Source: Murdochiella sp. Marseille-P8839 (GTDB taxonomy: Bacteria; Bacillota; Clostridia; Tissierellales; Peptoniphilaceae). Taken from it: 64,000 bases of DNA. Below, one piece after another: positions 15,002 to 23,649 of the stretch (positions within the stretch are counted from its first letter, which is position 1; every line of letters begins with the position of its first letter). A model generated the notes under the pieces. That model was not told where the DNA came from, did no database searches, and saw only the letters and a program-made list of their open reading frames with translations. Where the stretch lies: NCBI GenBank assembly GCA_019753405.1, contig JAIKLF010000003.1, positions 183,264-247,263 on the forward strand. Reading direction: 5' to 3'. Position numbers and translations under genes: made by a program.

Positions 15002-15739
15002 TTATTTGTTCGGGAAGCCAATGGGTAGCTGAATCTGCGCTGCTATTTTTTCTGATCGAATTTCTCCATTTGCGATTTTGTACTCCATTACAATTTCTTC
15101 TGTTGCGGGAGTTAAATGTTCACCTTTAATAACATAGATACGGTCGCACAGTTTTTCTATATCCGTATAGTTGTGAGATATCAAGAGAATTGTTTTACCA
15201 GCTTTTTTAAGATCGTGAATAACGTTTCTGATCTCTTTATAGGTGTGGAAATCCAAGGCATTAAAAGGTTCATCAAGCAAAAGAATCTCTTGATTTTCCA
15301 TAAAAGCTTGCGCGATACCAAGCTTCTGTTTCATACCAAGTGAATAACCTTTTACTTTTGTTTTATCCGTATAATCCAGTCCAACCTTGTTCATTGCGTC
15401 AATAATCTGCGCATCGCCAATTTCGCCACGAATAGCCGCCAGATACTTCAGATTTTGAAAACCGGTGTAGATATCAACGAAGCCTGGGGAATTAATAAAT
15501 ACGCCCATATTCTCCGGAAAATCGGTTTTGTCTCCAAGTTTTTTCCCCCTGATATATACCTCACCGCTATCCGCTTTCAAAAAGCCGCTAATAATCTTAA
15601 ACAATACGGATTTTCCGCTTCCATTACTTCCAATCACTCCCACTGTTTCACCTTTTTGGACGGACAGACAAATGTTCCTCAACACGGTCTTATTTCCGAA
15701 TTTTTTGGTGACATTTTTTAGTTCAATGTATGAATTCAT
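15002..15739 (-). CDS. ABC transporter ATP-binding protein
   Basis: 245 residues with Walker A GSNGSGKS (about 37-44), a signature of the form YSLGMKQKLGIAQ, Walker B ILLLDEP and the switch His in LLISHNY. It resembles ATPases of ABC-2 exporters such as lantibiotic-immunity (LanF) or NatA types. GTGGAGG precedes the ATG. It is the last gene of an operon with two membrane proteins and lies downstream of a two-component system, an arrangement common for peptide-antibiotic resistance. Substrate is not known. Confidence 0.85.
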   Translation of the reverse strand: MNSYIELKNVTKKFGNKTVLRNICLSVQKGETVGVIGSNGSGKSVLFKIISGFLKADSGEVYIRGKKLGDKTDFPENMGVFINSPGFVDIYTGFQNLKYLAAIRGEIGDAQIIDAMNKVGLDYTDKTKVKGYSLGMKQKLGIAQAFMENQEILLLDEPFNALDFHTYKEIRNVIHDLKKAGKTILLISHNYTDIEKLCDRIYVIKGEHLTPATEEIVMEYKIANGEIRSEKIAAQIQLPIGFPNK

Positions 15740-15756
15740 TGTTTACCTCCACTAAA

Positions 15757-17244
15757 TTATTGCGTAATTCTTTCTTTACCAAACTTGAGTAAATATAGGC
15801 TTAACACGAGCACTATACTGGAAAGGATGAGCGTGCGAATTTCTATTGCGGCAAAGATTTTTTGCTCTTCAAAGAATCTTGCTGTTGAAGACATCCCAAG
15901 TGGCCACCATTCCGAGAATTGCCTTGGAGTGACCGCAAGAACGTTCCCCACTACAATTAGGCTAAACGCTGCAAGCGTACTTCGGCTGATATTGAACACA
16001 ATCAGAAACAGAAGATACTGGATAAAGCAGTCCATAAATTTCAAAAAACAAAGCATTGCGGATAATTTCAAAGCGATTGTGGCGTCTTTATTTCTTGAAA
16101 AAAGATATCGAGCTGCAGGGAAAAGAAACAGTATTATGCAATATATGGCTACGAATAATCCGCCGATGCAAAGGTGGGCGCCCATCAACTTTCGCTTGGT
16201 CACTGCTCTTATGGGCACAAAAGCGGATTGCTCACTCACTGCGTTTTGTATGAAGGAAGCAAGCAGATAGACAGGGGCTCCATTAAGAATAAGCATCTCA
16301 ATAAATGGAATGGGTTGCAGATAGCCGATTCCATGGCCGGAGTAGAATTCCAGCACCCACATTTCATTAAATGGTACATCTCCAATTTGGATATATTTGT
16401 AAATACTAACCAATCCTATCACACCAATCACGATTCCTATGTTTTTCCAGGTCATGATTTGGCGCAGATAATACCCCGGCATTCCCCTAAGCCCCGTAGG
16501 CTTTATGGTTATAAATGGACAAAATCTAATGGTGATCAGGATCAATAGTACAAGCACTGCTACAGCGGAGAGTGTGATATACACCCCATGTTCTGAAATA
16601 AAGTTATGATGGAGCAACAATAGGTAATTGAATGTGGGAATCGGAACAGTTACCAATAAAGAAATTTTTATTGATAAGGCGGCAAGAAGATACATGATGA
16701 AGATCATCATCAGTGTTCCTTTTTTACTAAGGAAATGCCTTATCCATAGTAATAAGCCGCTGCTGATCCATACTCCAGCGAATTGCCATAAGATTAAGGC
16801 GAAAAAACAGGTTATCGGACTTTCAAAGTGCTTCATCAGTACCGGAAATAGTTCCTCATTTGCAACACTTGTCGAAGAAACCCATCCAGAGATATTTTGC
16901 AAGCCAATACCCGAAAGCAATATTCCAGCCAATTCTGCCATGATCAGTAGTGCTGAAACAAAACCAAGAGCGATCCATTTTCTCGTAAAATAAGTTGAAT
17001 ATCTCGTAAACCTGCAGATAAATATTTCTGAATCGTCGTCCAGAACAGGGAAGAGACACACTAACATCAAAGGTAAAAATCCATATAACACAAAGTAGTG
17101 ATCCGAGATAGAGGATACGAAATGCAGTGTGCAAGAAAGGCGAGCATCTCTTCCCGAAAAAGCAAATAAAAAGCTGATGAATACAAGGAATATGATTTTG
17201 GCTTTACCTATTCGAGATAGGTATACGCGGATCATTTGATTCAT
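15757..17244 (-). CDS. ABC-2 type membrane protein (permease subunit)
   Basis: 495 residues with about ten to twelve hydrophobic segments, starting MNQMIRVYLSRIGKAKIIFLV. It lies between a second membrane protein (4 bp away) and the ATPase (17 bp away), so it is almost certainly the large permease subunit of this exporter. No specific family motif was recognised. The length is about twice that of a typical LanE/LanG permease, so it could be an ABC-2 permease of the larger type. Confidence 0.7.
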   Translation of the reverse strand: MNQMIRVYLSRIGKAKIIFLVFISFLFAFSGRDARLSCTLHFVSSISDHYFVLYGFLPLMLVCLFPVLDDDSEIFICRFTRYSTYFTRKWIALGFVSALLIMAELAGILLSGIGLQNISGWVSSTSVANEELFPVLMKHFESPITCFFALILWQFAGVWISSGLLLWIRHFLSKKGTLMMIFIMYLLAALSIKISLLVTVPIPTFNYLLLLHHNFISEHGVYITLSAVAVLVLLILITIRFCPFITIKPTGLRGMPGYYLRQIMTWKNIGIVIGVIGLVSIYKYIQIGDVPFNEMWVLEFYSGHGIGYLQPIPFIEMLILNGAPVYLLASFIQNAVSEQSAFVPIRAVTKRKLMGAHLCIGGLFVAIYCIILFLFPAARYLFSRNKDATIALKLSAMLCFLKFMDCFIQYLLFLIVFNISRSTLAAFSLIVVGNVLAVTPRQFSEWWPLGMSSTARFFEEQKIFAAIEIRTLILSSIVLVLSLYLLKFGKERITQ

Positions 17245-17248
17245 ACCG

Positions 17249-18004
17249 TCACTCCCGAACTTTCGTTTTTTTGACCTTCGATTCCACTAGACCGATGCTA
17301 CAAATAAATATTATTAATAGTAATGGTCCGACAATAAAAGATGAAGCTGTAATCACCTTAGCGCTTACGGAAATCGGACGATAGGCAGTTGTAAGACGAT
17401 AGGCTGGCATCCCAATCACAGACAACACAAAGTTTTCTACAATGTAATATACAAATGGCCCTGTCATAATGATGAAAATGTTGTCGATATACATGGAAAG
17501 GACGTAACCCATAGACATGATCAGAATGCCTATAAAACCCCTCCAAATCGAAAGAACAACAGCATACAATAACGGTGTTTTTTCATATACGGTTTGAAAA
17601 ATATGTGCAATCTGCATTGCGGATGGATTCGTTGGAGTTGTCAGTATAAGCGCAGAGAAGGCAGAGATGATATTTGGAATAAATAGTATCAGGAATGCGC
17701 CGATAGCCTGTGCTATCCATTTTGCGAAGAGATATCTTGGAAGGAAAACTCTTGCAGAAACATACGAGATGTAATTATTTTTTCTTTCAGAATATAGGCT
17801 CCAGCTTAGGGGAAGTACCACAACGATGGGAAAAATAAAATCGAATAACTCTGTGCCAATTTCCCATGCGTCTATTTTATAGCTTGTACTCCATGCAGAG
17901 TATAACGTGCAGGTTAAGATACTCAATGCTATGGAACAAAAAATAATCGTTGTAAAAAGAGGGTATTTAATTTTCTTCATTTCTAAGTTGATCAAGCGTT
18001 TCAT
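17249..18004 (-). CDS. ABC-2 type membrane protein (second permease subunit)
   Basis: 251 residues from the ATG at 18004, chosen because AAAGGAGA precedes it; an upstream GTG would add eight residues without a ribosome site. It begins MKRLINLEMKKIKYPLF and has about six membrane helices, the usual size for LanE/LanG or NatB-like permeases. It is the first gene of the ABC operon, with a 137-bp gap from the sensor kinase gene, so it may have its own promoter controlled by the adjacent response regulator. Confidence 0.75.
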   Translation of the reverse strand: MKRLINLEMKKIKYPLFTTIIFCSIALSILTCTLYSAWSTSYKIDAWEIGTELFDFIFPIVVVLPLSWSLYSERKNNYISYVSARVFLPRYLFAKWIAQAIGAFLILFIPNIISAFSALILTTPTNPSAMQIAHIFQTVYEKTPLLYAVVLSIWRGFIGILIMSMGYVLSMYIDNIFIIMTGPFVYYIVENFVLSVIGMPAYRLTTAYRPISVSAKVITASSFIVGPLLLIIFICSIGLVESKVKKTKVRE

Positions 18005-18083
18005 TGCGAGTCTCCTTTCTTTACACACTCAGCATACAAACGCTTGATAAACTTGACTTTACGATAACCTTAATTCTAGCTTA

Positions 18084-18114
18084 AACCTACCGCCGGTTTG
18101 GCTAGCAGTAGGTT
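18084..18114 (-). other. Inverted repeat between kinase gene and ABC operon
   Basis: AACCTAC and GTAGGTT pair around a 17-base loop in the 137-bp gap. With no T tract it is a weak terminator; it may instead be an operator for the adjacent response regulator or part of the ABC leader. Low support. Confidence 0.25.
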
Positions 18115-18141
18115 GCAGAGATCTTGATTTTTATATTTTCA

Positions 18142-19542
18142 TCAACTTTTCCTGTCTAGTGATATTTTAAAGGTCGTACCGTTTCCTTCTTCACTTTCTA
18201 CCGTTACTTCACCACCATTTGCGGTAATTGATTCTTTGGCTATTGCCAAACCTAAACCTGTTCCAATGGTTTTTCTTGAATCGAGACCTCGATAGTATCG
18301 ATCAAAAATATGATCGACATCCTTTTGAGAAATTCCAATCCCATTATCCTGTATCAAAAGATCGACTTTGGTGGGAAGCCAGTTAACGCTGATTTGCACA
18401 GTAACAGCCGCCTGATTGTGAACAAAGGCATTGCAAATGATGTTGACAATAGCTCTTTGTAGCAGCTTTTCATCTGCGACAATCTCTCCGGCTTGGCTTT
18501 CATGATAATCAAAAACAATGCTATCCTTGGGCTTCTTGAGGACGATAGCCGCCTCAATACACGATTCTATTAGCCTGATGAAATGAATCGGCTTCTTATT
18601 CAAAATGGCCTTTCCTTCTATCAATGCTTGGCTAAGTTTCAAATCATCGAGCAAGCTCTCTATAGTTTGCTCTGCCATCAGCATCTGCTCTGCGTATGCT
18701 GCAACTTCATTTCGGCTATACTCATAATCTTTTGAAGAAAGCATTTCCGCATACCCGCGAATTGATGTAAGAGGTGTCTTAATATCATGAGAAATATTAG
18801 ATATCCATTGTACTCTGAGTTGATTATTTTCATTCAATCTATGTTCAAGCCTATCAATGCTTAAAAAAACATCGTTGTATAGATTGTTGATTTCAGTGGT
18901 AGTGCCAACACGTTTATCCATTCCTACACTTTGAATTTTGTCTATCACCATCGAGGTAGGCAATGCAATTTTTTTTGAAAAACGTCTCGACAACATTATT
19001 ATGATCAGGATAGACACAAAAGAAAAGATAGCGATACAGACTAGAATTGTCTGACTAAGCGAGCCCTTAGCTGAGTAAGAATACTTTGTTACAACATCAC
19101 TACTGCATCCAATCAATAGGATAGAGTCATTTTCATATTCACTAGCGTAGAGAGTGTAGCCATTAAGTCGATCTGAAGATAGCGTGTAATCGATCAAATC
19201 AAATGTCGAATATTTGGTGGGAATATCCGTAGGTGTATTTTCTTGAAAAATCACTCTGCCTGAACTATCTACGATTTGCATCCAGGAATTATATTTTTCA
19301 AGGAGAGTCAACCCTTCTTTATCTAAACCAAACTCTTTGTCTGATCCTTTATCGATATGTAGATACATTTGCTGGACCAGATATCGCGGCTTAGCAAGGT
19401 CAACATCTCTATCGAAAAAGAGTAGTGAAAAGATAATGAGAAATATCGTGAGCGCCACACCTATAACTGCAATGATAATCGTTTTTCTATACTCATGTGC
19501 GATTAACTGACTAATTGTTTTCTTTTTCGTTGTAAAAAACAT
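18142..19542 (-). CDS. Sensor histidine kinase
   Basis: 466 residues. Two membrane helices (about 21-42 and 165-184) flank an extracellular domain of about 120 residues; a HAMP-like region follows. The phosphoacceptor motif is SHDIKTPLTSIRGYAE with His252, then N box NIICNAFVH, G1 DNGIGI and G2 GTGLGLAIAK. It overlaps the response regulator gene by 32 bp, so the two are coupled. With the ABC exporter downstream the pair resembles BceRS/LanRK-type systems that sense envelope-active peptides, though the long extracellular loop differs from the short BceS type. Confidence 0.88.
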   Translation of the reverse strand: MFFTTKKKTISQLIAHEYRKTIIIAVIGVALTIFLIIFSLLFFDRDVDLAKPRYLVQQMYLHIDKGSDKEFGLDKEGLTLLEKYNSWMQIVDSSGRVIFQENTPTDIPTKYSTFDLIDYTLSSDRLNGYTLYASEYENDSILLIGCSSDVVTKYSYSAKGSLSQTILVCIAIFSFVSILIIIMLSRRFSKKIALPTSMVIDKIQSVGMDKRVGTTTEINNLYNDVFLSIDRLEHRLNENNQLRVQWISNISHDIKTPLTSIRGYAEMLSSKDYEYSRNEVAAYAEQMLMAEQTIESLLDDLKLSQALIEGKAILNKKPIHFIRLIESCIEAAIVLKKPKDSIVFDYHESQAGEIVADEKLLQRAIVNIICNAFVHNQAAVTVQISVNWLPTKVDLLIQDNGIGISQKDVDHIFDRYYRGLDSRKTIGTGLGLAIAKESITANGGEVTVESEEGNGTTFKISLDRKS

Positions 19543-20233
19543 ATCCTAGACCTTTTATTGTTTTTAAGAATTGTGGGTTCGATGGATCTTTTTCTATCTT
19601 TTCGCGCAACCTTCGTATATGAACCATAACGGTGTTGTCGTATCCATCAAAGGAAGTTCCCCAAACATGTTCAAGAATCTGGTTCTTGTTCAATGTTCTA
19701 TTTCTATTTTGAATAAAGTACTCCAGCAATAGATATTCCTTTGCTGTAAGTGGTAGCTCTTGACCATTTTGAAACAGCATTTTTTTATCTAGATTAACAA
19801 TGTTGTTGCCAAATGTAAAAGAGCTTTCATTGCTTGACTGTTTTGTGTAATATTCTTGTCTTAGCAGAATATTTTTTATTTTGGCCAGCAGTTCCTTGGG
19901 TGAAAATGGCTTGCTAATAAAGTCATCGCCACCAACAGCATAAGAAATCAATTTATCAGATTCATCGGATTTCGCGGATAAGAACAGGATGGGAACCATA
20001 GAGTGCTTCCGAATCTGCGTACAAATTTGAAAACCATCCATGTCCGGCAGCATAATATCCAGCACAACGATGTCCGGGAAAAAACCATTCATTGCTTCAA
20101 TGGCTTCTTGCCCACAAGAGCAAGCTACAAGATTGTGGTAACCTTCTTTTTTAAGAAGAGTTTCTAACATAGTTAATATCCTCTGGTCGTCATCCACGAG
20201 AAGAATTTTCTTATCATATATACTTTCAAACAT
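19511..20233 (-). CDS. Response regulator, OmpR/PhoB family
   Basis: 240 residues from ATG 20233, set by AAAGGAG upstream; an upstream in-frame start would add 12 unlikely residues. Receiver domain with acidic pocket DDD (14-16), phosphorylated Asp59 in VVLDIMLPDMDG and Lys in ISKPFSPKELLAK. The C-terminal winged helix contains LTAKEYLLLEYF and GYDNTVMVHIRRLREKIE. It likely controls the adjacent ABC operon. It is the first gene of the regulator-kinase operon. Confidence 0.9.
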   Translation of the reverse strand: MFESIYDKKILLVDDDQRILTMLETLLKKEGYHNLVACSCGQEAIEAMNGFFPDIVVLDIMLPDMDGFQICTQIRKHSMVPILFLSAKSDESDKLISYAVGGDDFISKPFSPKELLAKIKNILLRQEYYTKQSSNESSFTFGNNIVNLDKKMLFQNGQELPLTAKEYLLLEYFIQNRNRTLNKNQILEHVWGTSFDGYDNTVMVHIRRLREKIEKDPSNPQFLKTIKGLGYVFYNEKENN

Positions 20234-20729
20234 AGTGAACTCCTTTGGGTAACATAAAAAATACACCAATAGTACGAGTAAAACTACAATTTTCTCAAAG
20301 CATGATCGGTATATTCACAGGAATTATATCCTAACATCAAAAACTTTCGCTGGTGTTCGATAACTGTTTGACGTCTGTCCGTATTCTTAAATTTAAGAGA
20401 ATGAATACTCTGCATATATTATATGCGCGAGCAAAGATAGAGCAAATGAAGAGGCATCTAAATGAGTCGCAGTACACCTGAATTAAGAGAACTGGCTTGA
20501 ACTGGCAAATGCTATTGGCATAATATCCAAGCAAGGTAAAAGCGATGGTACAATGACCCCTCAGTTTATTGCTTGTGATTTTGAAATGTGAAATGATGCG
20601 GAATCTAGGTGCGAAGTGTTAAAATTTTTTCAGTTCAAGAATGAAAATTCAAAATGAACCAGAGGAACCGGAGAGTAACGATGAGCAACTCAGAACGATT
20701 CCTTAAGTTAAGATTAAGGAGGATTAATC
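20234..20729 (+). other. 496-bp AT-rich gap with a likely decayed gene
   Basis: No intact gene was accepted. Around 20462-20591 the plus strand reads as broken coding sequence: PELRELA, a stop, then in other frames LANAIG-, SKQGKSDG- and TMTPQF-like text before a TGA. An 18-codon frame (MSNSERFLKLRLRR...) with GGAGAG upstream begins at 20680 and overlaps the next gene's start. The stretch looks like the remains of one or more small genes. Confidence 0.3.
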
Positions 20730-21527
20730 GTGGATAGTATACAGGAACAATTATTGTTTACCACATTGAGAATTGAATGTTTTGATTGCAGTAATAGGCT
20801 ATATTCAATGGGAACAGGTTTTCTACTTCAAAGACCGGTTGATAAAGATAAGAGCAAGATATATCTTGTCACTAACAAGCATGTGCTAGAAGACGCAGAA
20901 GCAATTAGAATAACATTTACCAAGAACAGAGATGGAAATCCAGATATTGGTAATACGCTTAATATCCCTATAAGTGATAGTCAAAAATGCATCGTTATGC
21001 ACCCAAATCCTAAAATTGATGTTGCAATTCTTGAATGTACAGGGCTTTTTAATCTATTTCCAGATCAGTTGTATTTTAAAGCCGTATCATACGATATGCT
21101 GGCGGATTTTACTGAATCCGAGTTATCAGTGGCGGAGAATGTTTATTTTGTTGGATATCCAGAGGATAGATATGACAAAACGAACAATCTACCACTAATT
21201 AGAACAGGGCTTATATCGAGCCATCCCAAACTTGACTACAATGGAGATCCGGTCTTTATAATTGATGCGCAAGTATTTCCCGGATCCAGCGGGAGTCCCG
21301 TCTATATTGATCTAACATATGAGAACTTTAAAAATGGGCAAATAGTGATAGGAAACAAAAAAATAAGGTTGTTAGGTATTGTTTCACAGACAATGGTTCG
21401 AAATAATCAGTTGCAGGCGGTTCCGACGGGTGCAGCTTATGCTACACAAGAGGTGCTTGGTTTAGGAATTGTTTTTAAGTCTACGACGATAAAAGAATTA
21501 ATTGATAGTATGCCGACAGACAATTGA
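20730..21527 (+). CDS. Trypsin-like serine protease, apparently cytoplasmic
   Basis: 265 residues from GTG 20730 with AAGGAGGA 5 bp before it. The catalytic triad is visible: His51 in VTNKHV, Asp97 in PNPKIDVAIL and Ser187 in PGSSGSPV. No signal peptide or membrane helix is present and no PDZ domain follows, so it differs from HtrA. Such bare trypsin-like proteases occur in accessory loci, some with defence roles. It sits between a two-component/ABC locus and a NYN-domain gene, with no plus-strand partner gene. Partner and substrate are unknown. Confidence 0.8.
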   Translation: MDSIQEQLLFTTLRIECFDCSNRLYSMGTGFLLQRPVDKDKSKIYLVTNKHVLEDAEAIRITFTKNRDGNPDIGNTLNIPISDSQKCIVMHPNPKIDVAILECTGLFNLFPDQLYFKAVSYDMLADFTESELSVAENVYFVGYPEDRYDKTNNLPLIRTGLISSHPKLDYNGDPVFIIDAQVFPGSSGSPVYIDLTYENFKNGQIVIGNKKIRLLGIVSQTMVRNNQLQAVPTGAAYATQEVLGLGIVFKSTTIKELIDSMPTDN

Positions 21528-21608
21528 TATCTTCTGCACGCCCATCAGGTGTTCAAATCAAGACAGTGAGAACGCAAAACCATCTCTATCGTCTTGTCTT
21601 CACATGAA

Positions 21609-21646
21609 AAAACCGCTTGAAACCAATGGCTTTAGGCGGCTTTTTG
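21609..21646 (+). terminator. Possible terminator after protease gene
   Basis: AAAACCGC and GGCGGCTTTTTT can pair across an 18-base loop, ending in a T run. The stem has a bulge, so support is moderate. Confidence 0.45.
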
Positions 21647-21781
21647 GGTTGAGGATTTGTTCGTTATTGTTCGTTTTGTTCCCGTTTTTCTCTGCTATCC
21701 GTGTGGCGAAGATATGACGAAAGCCATAAAGAGAGCAAGTCATGATAAGCGTTATAAGCAATAGTTTATTTTAGATGATTT

Positions 21782-22513
21782 CTACTTCCATGCTTCCATA
21801 TCTGCCGAATCTGTCTTTCGCATCTTCTCGTTAGTCGCTTTCTTATTGCGAATTTGTTTTAGCCGGTTATCTTTTGAATTTAGACCATCAATGTGAACAA
21901 AAAGGTCTGTTTTTATAGGTCGCGATAATGCGTCTAAAATGAAATCTATTCCTTCTCTACGTGCCAGTTTCGCAGCGGGAACAAAATCGGAGTCGCCGGC
22001 TATTAAGACAATCTGCTCCACTTGTTTTTTATAGGCCAACGAAGCAATATCGACGCCGATTTTCATATCGACTCCTTTTTGCTTTATCGTTAATTGAAAA
22101 TCTTGCTCACATAAATCATCAACAGTGCGTTCTTTTGAAAGAAGCCTTTTTGTAGCCTCGTAATTTAAGTTATACACTATCTCAGAATCTGATAGCCTCC
22201 CTAAACGAAGAGCAACTTTTCTTTGCTTTGTTAGCTCTTTAATAAATCGAGACATCCATTCACTATTTGGAGTTTTTCCCAAATCAACTGTTTTTCCGAG
22301 AAGTGGGTGATAAACCTTCTTATCACTTGGTGGACAGTCATAATAAAAGATTCTATATAGGTCAGAATATAAATCAGGATCGCTGTGTTGTTTTAAGTGC
22401 CTTTTGCAATAACTAACCAATTCACGAGCGCTTTCTTCCGGTGTTTTACTTCCGAATTTTGGGATAGCGACTTTTCGATAGTATCCGCCATCAACCAGTA
22501 TTGCCGTTTTCAT
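21782..22513 (-). CDS. NYN/LabA-like domain protein (PIN-fold RNase-like)
   Basis: 243 residues from ATG 22513, set by AAGGGGGTGG upstream. It starts MKTAILVDGGYYRK, the first acidic motif of NYN/DUF88 proteins, and has VLIAGDSDFVPAAKLAR (about residue 165-180) with the further conserved Asp residues. This fold is related to PIN nucleases and is predicted to cut RNA. The C-terminus is basic (RLKQIRNKKATNEKMRK). A promoter and then an intrinsic terminator lie between the transcription start and the gene, so expression is probably attenuated. Neighbours are a repressor and an orphan protease. Confidence 0.8.
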   Translation of the reverse strand: MKTAILVDGGYYRKVAIPKFGSKTPEESARELVSYCKRHLKQHSDPDLYSDLYRIFYYDCPPSDKKVYHPLLGKTVDLGKTPNSEWMSRFIKELTKQRKVALRLGRLSDSEIVYNLNYEATKRLLSKERTVDDLCEQDFQLTIKQKGVDMKIGVDIASLAYKKQVEQIVLIAGDSDFVPAAKLARREGIDFILDALSRPIKTDLFVHIDGLNSKDNRLKQIRNKKATNEKMRKTDSADMEAWK

Positions 22514-22531
22514 TATCCACCCCCTTAAAAA

Positions 22532-22583
22532 AATCCTTGGATTCGGCACATCCCATATAGTGGGAGGCGTACTACCAAGGATT
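22532..22583 (-). terminator. Intrinsic terminator/attenuator in the NYN leader
   Basis: Read on the minus strand: AATCCTTGG (22583-22575), a 34-base loop with an inner TCCCA/TGGGA pairing, then CCAAGGATT (22540-22532) and a T tract that runs into the ribosome site of the NYN gene. The nine base pairs are perfect. It lies between the promoter at 22624-22652 and the start codon, so it must be bypassed for the gene to be expressed. Confidence 0.7.
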
Positions 22584-22623
22584 ACTATCAAGTATTGCCA
22601 AGCCATATGCTTGACTTAAGGCC

Positions 22624-22652
22624 ATGATAGCAATCCAATTTCTATTTTTCAA
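22624..22652 (-). promoter_or_regulatory. Sigma-A type promoter for the NYN gene
   Basis: On the minus strand TTGAAA (22652-22647), a 17-bp spacer and TATCAT (22629-22624). The start would be near 22617, giving a leader of about 105 bases that contains the attenuator hairpin. Confidence 0.65.
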
Positions 22653-22745
22653 GTACTATATATAGTTGTTATTATGTGACTTATGCTTTTAAACGTTGAA
22701 ATCTCACAATTTTACAATGTCGATAAAACTTGGATTTTCAACGTT

Positions 22746-23402
22746 TCACCGCTTTTTCGGATGATACGCGCCGACGTACTCACCGATGATCTGGATGCCG
22801 TGGTTCTCCACTTCTCTGTTACTATAGACAATAGGACCATATTCACTGTTGCACGGCTGTAGGACGAGCGAATCATCTCGTTTATAAACCTTCTTCAGGG
22901 TAGCCTCATCATCAATCAAGACAGCGGCAATTTTCCCATCCTCTACATCTTGGGTTTTCTTCATCAGCACGATATCGCCGTCGTGGATTTCTGCGTCGAT
23001 CATGCTATCACCTTTGCAGATTAGGGCAAACTCTCCATCCATATGTTCCGGGTCGATGTTGACGTATCCCTCAAAGTTCTCTTCCGCCCAAATTGGCGCT
23101 CCGCAGGCAATGGTGCCGAGAATGGGAAGTGAGCGAACCTTGCGTGTCGAGGTCAGAGCAAGATTTTCTTGCACAATTTGGTTGTTTTCTTCCTCGATGA
23201 GTGCGGACTTATTGATATCAAAAAAGTTAGCGAGAGCTTGTATCTTACCCATTCTTGGAATGGCAATTCCTTGCATCCATGTGTTGAAGGTTTGTGGTGA
23301 TACACCAACTGTTTTGGCTATTTCAGCCTGCGTTTTTCCCGCAGCCGCTACGAATTTGCGAAGATTCGTTGAAAACACTTTCTTTTGATTGATTTCTTCC
23401 AT
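22746..23402 (-). CDS. LexA/HdiR-like self-cleaving repressor (XRE + S24)
   Basis: 218 residues. The N-terminal XRE helix-turn-helix (TQAEIAKTVGVSPQTFNTWM, about 25-43) is followed by an S24 peptidase domain: cleavage site Cys100-Gly101 in IACGAP, nucleophile Ser133 in KGDSM and base Lys170 in EATLKKVY. Such proteins (HdiR, CI-like) are cleaved when RecA is active and so switch genes on after DNA damage. The gene is far from the prophage end, so it may be a host or island regulator. Its promoter overlaps a palindrome of its probable own operator. GGAGGG precedes the ATG. Confidence 0.85.
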   Translation of the reverse strand: MEEINQKKVFSTNLRKFVAAAGKTQAEIAKTVGVSPQTFNTWMQGIAIPRMGKIQALANFFDINKSALIEEENNQIVQENLALTSTRKVRSLPILGTIACGAPIWAEENFEGYVNIDPEHMDGEFALICKGDSMIDAEIHDGDIVLMKKTQDVEDGKIAAVLIDDEATLKKVYKRDDSLVLQPCNSEYGPIVYSNREVENHGIQIIGEYVGAYHPKKR

Positions 23403-23424
23403 GTTTACATCCCTCCGTAAGCAA

Positions 23425-23453
23425 AGTATATAATTCTATTTGATTTTTATCAA
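23425..23453 (-). promoter_or_regulatory. Repressor promoter with overlapping operator
   Basis: On the minus strand TTGATA (23453-23448), 17-bp spacer, TATACT (23430-23425). The palindrome TTGAT-TTTT-ATCAA at 23440-23453 covers the -35 box, fitting autorepression. Confidence 0.6.
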
Positions 23454-23479
23454 TAACAGTATGCAATAAACGAACTTAT

Positions 23480-23496
23480 ATCAAAATATATTTGAT
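23480..23496. promoter_or_regulatory. Second candidate operator palindrome
   Basis: ATCAAA-ATATA-TTTGAT is a perfect 6-bp inverted repeat 27 bp upstream of the repressor -35 palindrome. It shares the ATCAA/TTGAT half-site and may be a second repressor site, perhaps acting on plus-strand genes too. Confidence 0.45.
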
Positions 23497-23649
23497 TTAC
23501 AGTGCATAACGTATAAAGAAAGAAGGCAATAAGAAAAGCGCAATATAAATTAAAATGACACCCTCCCTCTCCATTTTGAAACCTTTTGGAACACAAGATC
23601 TGCTATGATGAAAAAAAGACCCGAAATGTTTTGTCCAAAGGAGGGGGTC

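Noticed and set aside
20337..20534. 65-codon minus-strand frame between regulator and protease genes
   Set aside because: No ribosome site and no recognisable family; the region looks like decayed sequence.
14903..22702. Short direct repeat AACGTTGAAAT at 14903-14913 and 22692-22702, as ends of an island
   Set aside because: Eleven bases are expected to recur by chance many times in 64 kb, and no integrase lies between the copies.
22691..22746. Inverted repeat AAACGTTGAAA / TTTCAACGTTT just after the repressor gene
   Set aside because: The loop is about 30 bases and the T tract is missing. It might be a weak terminator or protein site but cannot be supported further.
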